Positions 17,060 to 25,094 of a stretch of DNA of 36,583 nucleotides are shown here, one piece after another. The first letter of the stretch is position 1, and each line of letters begins with the position of its first letter. The notes beneath the pieces were generated by a model that worked only from the letters and a program-made list of their open reading frames with translations, was not told where the DNA came from and made no database searches. Position numbers and translations under genes: made by a program. Where the stretch lies: positions 1 through 36,583 of the IMG/VR virus record IMGVR_UViG_3300029258_000483; one strand, given 5' to 3'. The stretch is from a virus.

Positions 17060-18474
17060 TGCCAACAATTAGATATTTAAGTACAAGAGGAATAAATACA
17101 TACATAAATCCATTAGCACAAAATGATGGAATGCTTTTACATGCTAAAAATGTTATTTCAACTCCATATGGCGCTAAAACTAAAAGATATGGATATGAGG
17201 CTTATCTAGGAACTCCTGATACTTCAGAAGTTACCGGATTATTTTCATTTACAAAAGACAATGGTGATTCTTATTTATATAGAACATCTGATAATAAAAT
17301 TTACTATTCCATAGACGGCACAAGCGATTGGGCAGTTGCTGGAAATGGAACAATATCAGGAGACGTAGGTCATGCAATACTTAACAACACAATCATTTTG
17401 GGTGATGGCGTTGGATCAACAAGACATTCAACAAGTGGTACAGCTTTTAGCGACACCACATTGGCACCTGTTGCCAAACACTTTGAGCAGTATCAAAGAA
17501 GAATATTTGCTGCTGGTACAAGTTCCACACTCTTCTACTCAACAAGCAATGATGCAACTAATTGGCAACTTGCTGGAACGTCAGACTCTAGTTCGTTTGA
17601 AATTCCCGGAGAAGGAACTATCAACACTATCTTCGCAGTTGCAGACAGACTCGTTGCAAGTAAATCTAACGGAAACCTCTTTAAATGGGATGGATATTCT
17701 CTTGTAGATGTTACAACACAAAAAGCTCCAACAAGCTACAAGTCAGTAAAATCAAACGAAGGGTATTATGTATATCTTAATAGAGATGGAATTACAGGAT
17801 TTGGCGGTGGTAGACCTGAACTATTATCAAATCCAATAGAATCACAAATTAGAAATAATTTAGGTTCAGGAGTTGCTGGAACAACTTTTACATCAGCACC
17901 AGCAGGAATACATAGATACGATTACTATTTATCAGTTGGTACAGTTACAGATGGACTTACTAAGCAAAAATTAAATGACAACATAATAAAATACGATTTT
18001 CAAAAAAATGAATATACTAATTTTAAGTTTGCACACTTCCCTACTTCATATACATCTTATATAGACGTAAATGGCGATGAGAACCTTTTATTTGGTGATG
18101 CTAATGGACAAGTCTATAAGATGTCAGAAACAGCTACAAGCGATGCAGGAGAGCCAATAGAGGCAGAAATGATATTTCTATTACATGGCGGAGTTCCTGA
18201 CTTATCTAAAAAATGGAACGAAATTAACTTATTTTTCAATCCAGGTTGTCAGGCAAGAGTGCAGATTGCTACAAGTAACTTTTTTGATTTAACTAGGGTC
18301 AAATGGGAAGATATCGGAGATGTAAAAGAAGGCGCAGTACATTATAGAATACCTCAGAACACTAGAAGTAGATTTATGTATGTAAAAATTACTGACAATT
18401 CTACTGCTTATCCATTTACTTTTTATGGTATGACAGTAAATGCAGAACAAGCAGGAGTTGCAAATGGACTATAG
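17059..18474 (+). CDS. Tail nozzle-like beta-propeller protein
   Basis: 471 residues. Repeated blade-like units of about 40-50 residues with short strands and turn motifs can be followed: GDSYLYRTSDNKIYYSIDG, QRRIFAAGTSSTLFYSTS, DRLVASKSNGNLFKWDGYSLVD, ENLLFGDANGQVYKMS. This matches the beta-propeller nozzle proteins that extend short tails (P22 gp10 / T7 gp12 type), placed after the adaptor. The start overlaps the preceding stop (TAATG) without a ribosome site, implying coupled translation. Confidence 0.75.
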   Translation: MPTIRYLSTRGINTYINPLAQNDGMLLHAKNVISTPYGAKTKRYGYEAYLGTPDTSEVTGLFSFTKDNGDSYLYRTSDNKIYYSIDGTSDWAVAGNGTISGDVGHAILNNTIILGDGVGSTRHSTSGTAFSDTTLAPVAKHFEQYQRRIFAAGTSSTLFYSTSNDATNWQLAGTSDSSSFEIPGEGTINTIFAVADRLVASKSNGNLFKWDGYSLVDVTTQKAPTSYKSVKSNEGYYVYLNRDGITGFGGGRPELLSNPIESQIRNNLGSGVAGTTFTSAPAGIHRYDYYLSVGTVTDGLTKQKLNDNIIKYDFQKNEYTNFKFAHFPTSYTSYIDVNGDENLLFGDANGQVYKMSETATSDAGEPIEAEMIFLLHGGVPDLSKKWNEINLFFNPGCQARVQIATSNFFDLTRVKWEDIGDVKEGAVHYRIPQNTRSRFMYVKITDNSTAYPFTFYGMTVNAEQAGVANGL

Positions 18475-19507
18475 TAACCTAAATCTAGATCAATTTTTAA
18501 GACCATTAGATTCTCCTTTATCAAGAATTACATCTAATGCTTATAACTTTGATACAGCTACAGAAAGAGCTAGTATTACAAATTCAATATTACAAGATCA
18601 ATCAGTTACAAATGCTAAAATAGTAAACTTAACAGCAGATAAAATAACAGCTGGAACTATATCCTCCGGCGTTGTTTATGGTGGTACTATATCCGGAACT
18701 CAAATAACAGCTGGAACAATACAAGCAAACGTTGGTTATCTTGGAACATTATCAGCAAGCCAGCTAACAGCTGGATCAATAGACGCTGCAACTATTACAG
18801 TATTTAACATTGACGCAGACCAAATAAACACAGGTGAATTAGATGCAAGTATTGTAAGAATAGATAATTTAGACGGAGTAACAAATAGCGTTGGTTCTAC
18901 AGTTATAGATGGTGGTTTTATTACAACAGGAACAATTAACGCAAACCTTATACAAGCCGGAACATTATCCGGTAGAAGCGTTAACTCATCATCTGGTAGC
19001 AATAGAATAGTATTAAATAATGGTGATAGTTTAGACTTTTACAATGCCGGAAGCTTACGAGGTAGAATTAGACCAGCAACAGCAGGTCTTGGAATGGTAG
19101 CAGATACCGGTTCATTTGTTACTGAAAACGATGAAGGTTTTTACGCAAGTGTTAATCAAGACTTTGATGACTTTTTTAAATTCTTTGCAGGTACTGTATC
19201 AGGACAAGGTGAAGCTGGTGTTATAGAACTTCCAAATAACAATAAGATGTTTATAACAGATGCTAGTGGTAATACTCTAGTTTCTTTTTCTACAACTCAA
19301 ATGTTTTCAGATAAAAAAATAGTAGCAGATGCTGGTATAGAGATGAATGACAATACAATATACGAAATAAGCATGGCTAACTTTAATGAACAGTCATCAA
19401 GACCTAATGATAATGATGGAATTTGGTACTTTAAAAGTGGCGCTAGTTATGGCTTTAGATCAAGAATGGAAGGAGGTAATTGGTCATTTGACCAAACTTC
19501 AATATGA
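18464..19507 (+). CDS. Tail fibre with tandem LTAGTI-type repeats
   Basis: 347 residues from ATG 18464, chosen for AGGAG about six bases upstream. Residues about 50-170 contain at least six short repeats of the form [IL]-x-[AT]-G-[TS]-[IL] (KITAGTISSG, QITAGTIQAN, QLTAGSIDAA, FITTGTINAN, LIQAGTLSGR), spaced about 15-20 residues, characteristic of triple-stranded beta-helical fibre shafts. The C-terminal half (about 180-347) is a globular tip candidate, with GIWYFKSGASYGFRSRMEGGNW near the end. It overlaps the next gene by four bases. Confidence 0.8.
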   Translation: MDYSNLNLDQFLRPLDSPLSRITSNAYNFDTATERASITNSILQDQSVTNAKIVNLTADKITAGTISSGVVYGGTISGTQITAGTIQANVGYLGTLSASQLTAGSIDAATITVFNIDADQINTGELDASIVRIDNLDGVTNSVGSTVIDGGFITTGTINANLIQAGTLSGRSVNSSSGSNRIVLNNGDSLDFYNAGSLRGRIRPATAGLGMVADTGSFVTENDEGFYASVNQDFDDFFKFFAGTVSGQGEAGVIELPNNNKMFITDASGNTLVSFSTTQMFSDKKIVADAGIEMNDNTIYEISMANFNEQSSRPNDNDGIWYFKSGASYGFRSRMEGGNWSFDQTSI

Positions 19508-19986
19508 AAACCTTAGAAGATTTATTAAAAGATACAAATCCAAATATTATAGATGCAGAGAAGGTATTTGACGAAAATGGCGAGGTAGATAGAGACTACG
19601 CCAAAATATTATCTGAAGAAAAACCTCTAATACCTAATACTAGAACAGACGGTAGGCTAAAATATTTTAGTATAAAAGAAAACAGAGATAGATATACAAG
19701 TATGCCTTCAAGATTACCTACTAAAAAACTTATGCCATTTCCAGTAGATGCACACGAACACATAGGACAATACGAATCTAAACATAACTTATATCTAACA
19801 ACAGCAAATGTTTACAACAATATACAAGATAAATTAGATGATTATATTTTAATATTACAAGAAGTAGCAACTAGACTGATTAATCTAGAAAAAAGAGTTA
19901 CAAATTTAGAAAAAGAAAGGACAGAAAGTCATACGTCAAATACTGCAGATAATGTAACTATTACAGATAGTGTATCTGTTGAATAG
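19504..19986 (+). CDS. Fibre-associated protein with coiled coil and DN-x-x-I-x-D tail
   Basis: 160 residues overlapping the fibre gene by four bases. The N-terminal half is polar. Residues about 78-84 read PFPVDAH. Residues 105-140 form a heptad-patterned coiled coil (LDDYILILQEVATRLINLEKRVTNLEKE). The last 15 residues (TADNVTITDSVSVE) match the repeat unit at the end of the large LamG protein at 13732. It may be a trimeric connector or chaperone for the fibre (inferred). Confidence 0.72.
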   Translation: MKTLEDLLKDTNPNIIDAEKVFDENGEVDRDYAKILSEEKPLIPNTRTDGRLKYFSIKENRDRYTSMPSRLPTKKLMPFPVDAHEHIGQYESKHNLYLTTANVYNNIQDKLDDYILILQEVATRLINLEKRVTNLEKERTESHTSNTADNVTITDSVSVE

Positions 19987-20004
19987 ATGTATATTTTGAC
20001 TTAT

Positions 20005-20014
20005 TATAATAGTA
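20005..20014 (+). promoter_or_regulatory. -10 box before the internal-protein genes
   Basis: TATAAT (20005-20010) is followed by AGTA and ATG 20015, a four-base gap. No ribosome-binding sequence is present in the 28-base intergenic space. An overlapping TATTAT (20002-20007) would give a seven-base gap. This is probably another leaderless or near-leaderless start; no clear -35 is seen. Confidence 0.5.
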
Positions 20015-20884
20015 ATGGCAACTGTAGCAGATTTAAAAACACAACTTAATCAATTAAGAGCAGCAGGTAAAACCGAATCCACATCAAAACAAGCAGGTAA
20101 AATAGCTAAACAAATAAGAGAGTTAGAAGGAAGACAGCAATCACAAGGAATACCAGAAGTTGGTGGAGATTTAGGAGCAGGAATACAAGCTGGTATTTCA
20201 GCAGTAACTCCAGCAGCACAAAGACTAGAATCAACAATTGGACAGACATCAGAATCTTATCAAAATTTAATTAATGCTATAAGAGGACAACAACAAGTTG
20301 CAGAACAACAACAAACACAAGCAACAGCTCGTGAACTGGCAAGAAGAGGTTTAACTCCTACATCAGGAGTTGGCGCACAACAAATAACATCAGCACTTGC
20401 TCCGGTACAAGCACAGTTTGCACAACAAGCAGCACAAACAGGAGTACAAGGTATTCAAGCACAAAATCAACTAGCAAGTCAGATAGCTGGAATACTTGCC
20501 TCAGGTGGTCAAGCAGGACTATCTACAGGTGTTAATTTATCTAACTTAGCATTACAGCAAAGACAATTAGAACAACAAGCAGCACAACAAGCAGCAGCTC
20601 AAGCACTTGCACAGAGACAATTTGAACAAGCAACCTTACCAATGACACAAGCACAAATTGCTAACTTACAACAACAACAAACAGCACCATCTGCAGCTAG
20701 TGATATATTAAGTATTTTATTCCCACAACAAATGACAACGCCTAAATTACAATTTACTCCAGAAGAAACATCAACATTAGAGAATTTATGGGAATCAGAT
20801 AGCAGTCCTACTGCTGTTACAAATGGTATGACTAGAGTTCCACAAGCACCAAGAAATCCATTAATAGGAAGGAGTTTTACATGA
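20015..20884 (+). CDS. Gln/Ala-rich internal virion protein
   Basis: 289 residues, very rich in Gln and Ala, with long helical stretches (about 85-120 and 175-235, such as LALQQRQLEQQAAQQAAAQA). Residues 1-40 resemble a short coiled coil (DLKTQLNQLRAAGKT, then KIAKQIRELEGRQ). Ejection proteins of podoviruses have this composition and this position after the tail genes. A leaderless -10 lies directly upstream. It overlaps the next gene by four bases, and the two are probably ejected together. Confidence 0.7.
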   Translation: MATVADLKTQLNQLRAAGKTESTSKQAGKIAKQIRELEGRQQSQGIPEVGGDLGAGIQAGISAVTPAAQRLESTIGQTSESYQNLINAIRGQQQVAEQQQTQATARELARRGLTPTSGVGAQQITSALAPVQAQFAQQAAQTGVQGIQAQNQLASQIAGILASGGQAGLSTGVNLSNLALQQRQLEQQAAQQAAAQALAQRQFEQATLPMTQAQIANLQQQQTAPSAASDILSILFPQQMTTPKLQFTPEETSTLENLWESDSSPTAVTNGMTRVPQAPRNPLIGRSFT

Positions 20885-22938
20885 ATACAGACTTAGCAGC
20901 AAAAATAGAAACTTTTAGAACTAAAGCGCAAGAGCAAGGTATTGCACCTGAAAAGATTGAAGCATTTATAGCACAAAAGACAGGACAAACATCTCCAGCT
21001 GCATTACCTCAGGCACCTCAACAAGCAACACAAGTAGGAATACCACAAGCAACTGGTTTTCAACTATCTCCGCAACAAGTAATGGCAGCACAATTATTTT
21101 TACCTCAACAACAAGCACAAGCTTTAAGTTCAGCATACGATATACAACTAAAGGCACAAGAACAACAAACAAAAGAAGCAGAATTAGAAAAAGAAAAACA
21201 AAAAGCACAAGCATTAAAAAATAGAACATTACAAGCAGCTAAAGATTTAGCTGGTACAAAATATGGAGGAATTACCGGAGTTAGATCAATTGGTTCATTC
21301 TTACCTGGTACAAAAGAACAAGAAGCAAGGGCAGCATTTGATCAGCTAAAAGGACTACTAACATTAGAAAATGTAACTTTTTTAAAAGGTACAGGAGCAT
21401 TATCTGATAGAGAAATGGGAATACTTGAAAGTGCTAGTACCAAACTTAACACAAATTTATCAGATAAAGCATTTGAAAAAGAATTAAATGCACTTATAAC
21501 AGAACTAGGCGGTACTCCTGCAATGCAGGAAGAAGGTAAAAAAAAAGTAGAAACAGGTAGTCAGCCACAGTTATTAAATCAAGCATTAGGAATGGGAGCA
21601 ATGCAACCAACTGCAACGCAACCAACCGGAATGCAACCAACCGGTACTCAACTAGATCAAGTTATACAACCTACAGAAGATTTTGAAAGACAACCTGACT
21701 TATTAGATAAGACTATATCAGCATTACCAACAATAGGAGCTATAATGGGCGGTATTGTTGGAGCTGGCGCAGGTATAGGACTTGGCGGAGGAATTGGAGG
21801 AATACCTGGTGGAGCAATAGGAAGCGCTGGAGGTAGTGCAATAGGTAGAGGATTTGCAGAATTCTTACAAGATTTAACTGGAAGACAAGACGAAACTACA
21901 GAAGAAGCACTAAAATCTCAAGTAGTTGAGGCAGGACAAGCTGGAGTTGCAGACCTTGTAACTGGTGGATTATTTAAAGTTGGCGCACCAATAGTTAAAA
22001 ACGTTGGCAGTAAGCTAGTAAATCTAGGAGATGATTTTGCACTTAGAAGTTTAAGACCAACAAAAACACAACAAAGAAACTTTTTAGCAAAGACAGGGCA
22101 AGAACTTAAAGATTTTGTTATAGAAAAAGGGTTATTTAAAGAAGGTACAGAACAAGTTAATTCTTATATAACACCTCTACAAAAATCATTTGATGAAATA
22201 GCTGACAAATCCGGTGTAAAAATACCAACACAAGATGTAGCTACATCATTTCAAAATACAATTAAAGAATTAAACGATACAGGAATTGCAGGATACCAAT
22301 CAATAGCAAACTCATTACAAAATCAATACGATGCATTTTTAGGTAAGTTTGGTAAAACATTAGAATTAGATATATCTGATGTTAATAACTTAAGAAAATC
22401 ACTAGATAAACTTATATCAGAATCTGCATTTACAAAAGATAGTATTGAGGCTGGATCTGATAAAATAGCACGAGATATATATACAAATATAGTAAGAGGC
22501 GCAGCAAATAACGCAAACCTTGCAGATGATGCCGGTAGATCACTTAAAGACATAGGTCAAGAACTTGGTAAACTCTACTCTTTTAGAGATATAGTAAATA
22601 CTCAAAAATACTTAGGAACAGGAACATTACCAGTAGGACTACTTAGAACAATAGGACTTAACTCAAGCGGAGGTATTATTGGAGCAGGTATTTCAACAGC
22701 AAATCCAGTAACAGTAGCAACAGGTATTCTTACATCTATAGGTATTCCTGAACTACTTAATAATAAAAAAGCAGTAGCAATAATAGCAAACCAAGTACCA
22801 AAGATGGGAAGAGCATTACAAGCAATACCTGAAAACCAAAGAGTACAAGTTGCAACAGATATGATGAGAAGATTACTTACACAACTTGGAGCAGAAAACA
22901 TATCAAACTTAGGAGCAGAATTAGCAGGCATTGAGTAA
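20881..22938 (+). CDS. Large internal (ejection) protein with glycine-zipper segment
   Basis: 685 residues preceded by GGAAGGAG. Order: helical Gln-rich N-terminus (1-120), alpha-helical domain (120-220), short repeats of ATQPTGMQPTG (about 235-255), then a glycine-zipper hydrophobic segment (about 275-325: GAIMGGIVGAGAGIGLGGGI, then GGIPGGAIGSAGGSAIG) that could insert in a membrane, and a long helical C-terminus with two more hydrophobic patches (about 590-625). This suits a protein that forms the DNA-ejection channel across the host envelope. No lytic transglycosylase motif is visible. Confidence 0.72.
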   Translation: MNTDLAAKIETFRTKAQEQGIAPEKIEAFIAQKTGQTSPAALPQAPQQATQVGIPQATGFQLSPQQVMAAQLFLPQQQAQALSSAYDIQLKAQEQQTKEAELEKEKQKAQALKNRTLQAAKDLAGTKYGGITGVRSIGSFLPGTKEQEARAAFDQLKGLLTLENVTFLKGTGALSDREMGILESASTKLNTNLSDKAFEKELNALITELGGTPAMQEEGKKKVETGSQPQLLNQALGMGAMQPTATQPTGMQPTGTQLDQVIQPTEDFERQPDLLDKTISALPTIGAIMGGIVGAGAGIGLGGGIGGIPGGAIGSAGGSAIGRGFAEFLQDLTGRQDETTEEALKSQVVEAGQAGVADLVTGGLFKVGAPIVKNVGSKLVNLGDDFALRSLRPTKTQQRNFLAKTGQELKDFVIEKGLFKEGTEQVNSYITPLQKSFDEIADKSGVKIPTQDVATSFQNTIKELNDTGIAGYQSIANSLQNQYDAFLGKFGKTLELDISDVNNLRKSLDKLISESAFTKDSIEAGSDKIARDIYTNIVRGAANNANLADDAGRSLKDIGQELGKLYSFRDIVNTQKYLGTGTLPVGLLRTIGLNSSGGIIGAGISTANPVTVATGILTSIGIPELLNNKKAVAIIANQVPKMGRALQAIPENQRVQVATDMMRRLLTQLGAENISNLGAELAGIE

Positions 22939-22940
22939 GT

Positions 22941-22961
22941 TTGACAAAAACATACTATAAT
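22941..22961 (+). promoter_or_regulatory. Candidate promoter for the lysis region
   Basis: A perfect TATAAT (22956-22961) lies just after the ejection-protein gene; TTGACA (22941-22946) is only nine bases before it, too close for a normal -35. Transcription starting near 22968 would cover the Lys-rich peptide and lysis genes. Confidence 0.45.
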
Positions 22962-23003
22962 GAGTAAATATTAATAGGTACAAAATTTGTTCATATTAAT
23001 ATT

Positions 23004-23075
23004 ATGGCTAAAAACAAAGCGAAAAAAAACAAAAAGAAAAAGGTGAAATACAAACAACTAGAAATGTTTGTATAA
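23004..23075 (+). CDS. 23-residue Lys-rich peptide with clamp-binding-like QLEMF
   Basis: ATG 23004 to TAA 23073-23075 encodes 23 residues: an almost pure Lys/Asn block (residues 3-17) and then Q-L-E-M-F-V at 18-23. QL[SD][LM]F is the known pentapeptide used by bacterial proteins to bind the beta sliding clamp, and QLEMF is a close match. The basic part could bind nucleic acid. The stop codon lies inside the -10 box of the next gene. I see no ribosome site, so translation is uncertain; the gene is proposed from its non-random composition and intergenic position. Confidence 0.4.
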   Translation: MAKNKAKKNKKKKVKYKQLEMFV

Positions 23076-23082
23076 TGTAACT
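23071..23082 (+). promoter_or_regulatory. -10 box with leaderless spacing before the holin-like gene
   Basis: TATAAT (23071-23076) plus GTAACT, then ATG 23083: exactly six bases. It belongs to the same set as 13150, 13732, 30934 and 25518, and shares GTATAAT with the 30934 site. No -35 consensus is seen. Confidence 0.6.
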
Positions 23083-23337
23083 ATGTTAAGTATGAACAAC
23101 ATAATCCAGGAAGCCATAGCAGTAGTCTTAGTACCTGTTCTTGGCTACGTTCTTAAATTCTTCTTTAAACCATCAAAAGCAGACGTAAGGATTATAGCTA
23201 ATATAGTAGCTTTCTTTATTGGAATGTATATAAGATGGGCAGCTAAGAATAAGGATAATCATCCACATCTAAGCGCAGTTCACAACGAAGTGGTAAAATT
23301 AAAGAAGAAATTAAATTCAAGAACAGAACTAGGATGA
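23083..23337 (+). CDS. Holin-like two-span membrane protein
   Basis: 84 residues from ATG 23083; an upstream in-frame TTG lies before the -10 box and is rejected. Two hydrophobic helices (about 7-28, EAIAVVLVPVLGYVLKFFF; about 37-55, IIANIVAFFIGMYIRWAA) are followed by a Lys-rich C-terminal tail (KLKKKLNSR). Size, topology and position immediately before the endolysin fit a holin that opens the inner membrane. It overlaps the endolysin by four bases. A second holin-like gene follows the endolysin. Confidence 0.7.
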   Translation: MLSMNNIIQEAIAVVLVPVLGYVLKFFFKPSKADVRIIANIVAFFIGMYIRWAAKNKDNHPHLSAVHNEVVKLKKKLNSRTELG

Positions 23338-24467
23338 CACTAAATATTAAAAAAAATATTACAACTATAAACCAGTGGCACGATAGATCAGGATACAGGA
23401 TTAAGGGTATAGTAATGCACTCTATGGCCGGTACTCAAAGAGGCACAATTTCATGGTTCAGAAATCCTCAAAGTAAAGTTTCAGCTCACTACTGCATATC
23501 AGATACAGGAGATGTTGTACTTACTGTAGAAGAAAAGTCAGCAGCATGGCACGCAGGACAAGTTACTGTTAATAAAGATAGAGCTCCTACCCTACTTCAA
23601 GATAACTGGGGTATAAATCCTAATCTTATTACTCTAGGTATAGAAATGGAAGATAAGGGCAACAGAAATCACAAATACACTCCGGAACAATACAGCGCAG
23701 CAGTTATTTTAGTTGCTGATATTTGTCAAAGATACGATATACCAATGGATAGAGGTCATGTATTTATGCATAGGGAATCAGACCCTATTAATAAGTCAGA
23801 CCCTTTAGGACAATGGGATCATGAGCAATTTATAAAAGATGTTGTAACTTATGGTAAGAAGGGAGGTGTCAAAGAGACCGAAGAGAAATTATATCCATAC
23901 AGAACTAAAGTTAAGGTATTAGATTGGGTAGATATTTTATATGTAAGATCAGGAGCCTCTAAGATATATCCTTTAGCAGGATCTAAGAAGCTTAAACGAA
24001 ACAATGAAGTTGAAGTTGTTGGCTTTGTAAAAGGTGAGCGATTAGAATATAATGAAATTAATACACAATTTTGGTGGAAATCAGCTAAAGGTAATTACTT
24101 TTGGGCCGGTGGTACAAATGCTTTACCTAATTTAGATGATTTTCTAGAAGAAAAGGATAATAATTTAAAGGATAATAATATGAAAGAACAATTACAAGAA
24201 AACTTTAACGCTCTTGCTACAAGACAAGATGAACTTGTTAAAGAATTAGAAAATGTTAGAAAAGAAATGGCTTCTATACAAGCAGAAATTAACACTGTTG
24301 TTGAAGAGCCAGTAGTAGAAGAACCTGCAGTAGAAGAACCAGTAGTAGAAGAAGTTGCTGAAATAGTAGAACCTACTACAGAAACACCTAATGCAGAATT
24401 AGTTGAACAAGTAAAAACTATTTCTTCAGTATTAGAAGAATTAAAAGGTAAATTAGGACTAAAATAA
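23334..24467 (+). CDS. Endolysin: N-acetylmuramoyl-L-alanine amidase (Amidase_2)
   Basis: 377 residues without a signal peptide. The amidase domain (about 1-165) has zinc ligands His29 (GIVMHSMAG) and His146 (GHVFMHRESD) and a probable third, Asp156 (KSDPLGQWDH), plus the AHYCISDTGDV substrate-site strand. Residues about 185-265 look like an SH3-type wall-binding domain (KVLDWVDILYVRSGAS, then FWWKSAKGNYFW). The last 95 residues are a coiled coil with a VVEEP-type repeat. An in-frame ATG at 24180 has AAAGG about eight bases upstream, so the C-terminal part may also be made separately. It cuts the amide bond between muramic acid and the peptide stem. Confidence 0.92.
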   Translation: MTLNIKKNITTINQWHDRSGYRIKGIVMHSMAGTQRGTISWFRNPQSKVSAHYCISDTGDVVLTVEEKSAAWHAGQVTVNKDRAPTLLQDNWGINPNLITLGIEMEDKGNRNHKYTPEQYSAAVILVADICQRYDIPMDRGHVFMHRESDPINKSDPLGQWDHEQFIKDVVTYGKKGGVKETEEKLYPYRTKVKVLDWVDILYVRSGASKIYPLAGSKKLKRNNEVEVVGFVKGERLEYNEINTQFWWKSAKGNYFWAGGTNALPNLDDFLEEKDNNLKDNNMKEQLQENFNALATRQDELVKELENVRKEMASIQAEINTVVEEPVVEEPAVEEPVVEEVAEIVEPTTETPNAELVEQVKTISSVLEELKGKLGLK

Positions 24468-24470
24468 ACA

Positions 24471-24746
24471 ATGAAACCTGGAGTAAAAACAAGCGAGTTC
24501 TACGTAACAATGCTGCCTGTTGTTATAGCAGGACTCGTTTACTCAGGAATTATTCCTGAATCAGATACAGATATGATAGTTTCACTAGCTAAAGATGTTA
24601 TTGCCGGTGTTGTAGCTCTATTTTCTATAGTTAGCTATATACTTAGTAGATCTCACTTAAAGAGGGAAATCCTAAAATCTTCGGAAACAACCAATAACTT
24701 AGAAACATCACAAGAAGACTCAAAACAATTATCAGAATTAGGTTAG
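24471..24746 (+). CDS. Second holin-like membrane protein
   Basis: 91 residues. It starts MKPGVKTSEFYVT, a beginning seen in many phage holin-like proteins, followed by two hydrophobic segments (about 13-29, MLPVVIAGLVYSGII; about 42-60, VIAGVVALFSIVSYIL) and a polar Ser/Glu-rich tail. It lies three bases after the endolysin. Its final 104 bases overlap a minus-strand gene tail to tail. Confidence 0.72.
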   Translation: MKPGVKTSEFYVTMLPVVIAGLVYSGIIPESDTDMIVSLAKDVIAGVVALFSIVSYILSRSHLKREILKSSETTNNLETSQEDSKQLSELG

Positions 24747-25014
24747 TAACCCATTTTTTATTAGCAAGAAACTTTTTAACGGGCTGTACAAACAGTTCAT
24801 CTGCTAATTCTTCTGCTTTATCTGTAGCATCCAATCCTAACTCATCTCTCATATCCAAATACCCATGTTTTCTTAATAAATACATTAATGGAAATATTTG
24901 AAACAATGCAAAACCAAGAAGTGCTGCATAAACTTTATCAACATGTATGCTCCAAGCTAGTGCAGATATATACACTCCTAAACATAAATAATCTATCTTT
25001 TTAAAGTATTTCAT
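24643..25014 (-). CDS. Small membrane protein, end of the early minus operon
   Basis: 123 residues with three to four hydrophobic segments (about 8-24, 28-45, 91-113), separated by a soluble acidic helix (ELGLDATDKAEELADELF). AAAGGA lies about eight bases before the ATG. The last 34 codons, which encode the final membrane span, are antisense to the end of the holin-like gene at 24471. No family recognised. It may be a membrane-active early protein, for example for exclusion or host interference, but nothing proves this. Confidence 0.65.
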   Translation of the reverse strand: MKYFKKIDYLCLGVYISALAWSIHVDKVYAALLGFALFQIFPLMYLLRKHGYLDMRDELGLDATDKAEELADELFVQPVKKFLANKKWVTNLILIIVLSLLVMFLSYWLFPKILGFPSLSEIY

Positions 25015-25094
25015 TTGAATAATCCTTTAAAACTTAATACTGATATTATGATTATTAACCAAACCGGTACGTCTACAGTTCTAGTCTGAGACAT
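25011..25094 (-). CDS. 27-residue single-span membrane peptide
   Basis: ATG at 25094 begins inside the last codons of ninG (14-base overlap) and the TGA overlaps the next ATG as ATGA. The product reads MSQTRTVDVPVW followed by a hydrophobic LIIIISVL core and a short basic end. Coupled overlaps on both sides and the amphipathic pattern argue for a real gene. Many phages have a similar tiny protein with a VP[VL]WL start near lysis or recombination genes. Function unknown. Confidence 0.5.
   Translation of the reverse strand: MSQTRTVDVPVWLIIIISVLSFKGLFK

Noticed and set aside
18736-19002. Minus-strand open frame of 88 codons
   Set aside because: It is the shadow of the repeat-rich fibre gene; no ribosome site, and its translation is low-complexity.
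22602-22931. Minus-strand open frame of 109 codons
   Set aside because: It lies fully inside the ejection-protein gene, whose codon pattern is normal; antisense of helical Ala/Gln-rich coding DNA often stays open.
22941-22946. TTGACA as the -35 of the TATAAT at 22956
   Set aside because: The spacer is nine bases, far too short for a sigma70 promoter; the -10 is kept as a weaker candidate alone.
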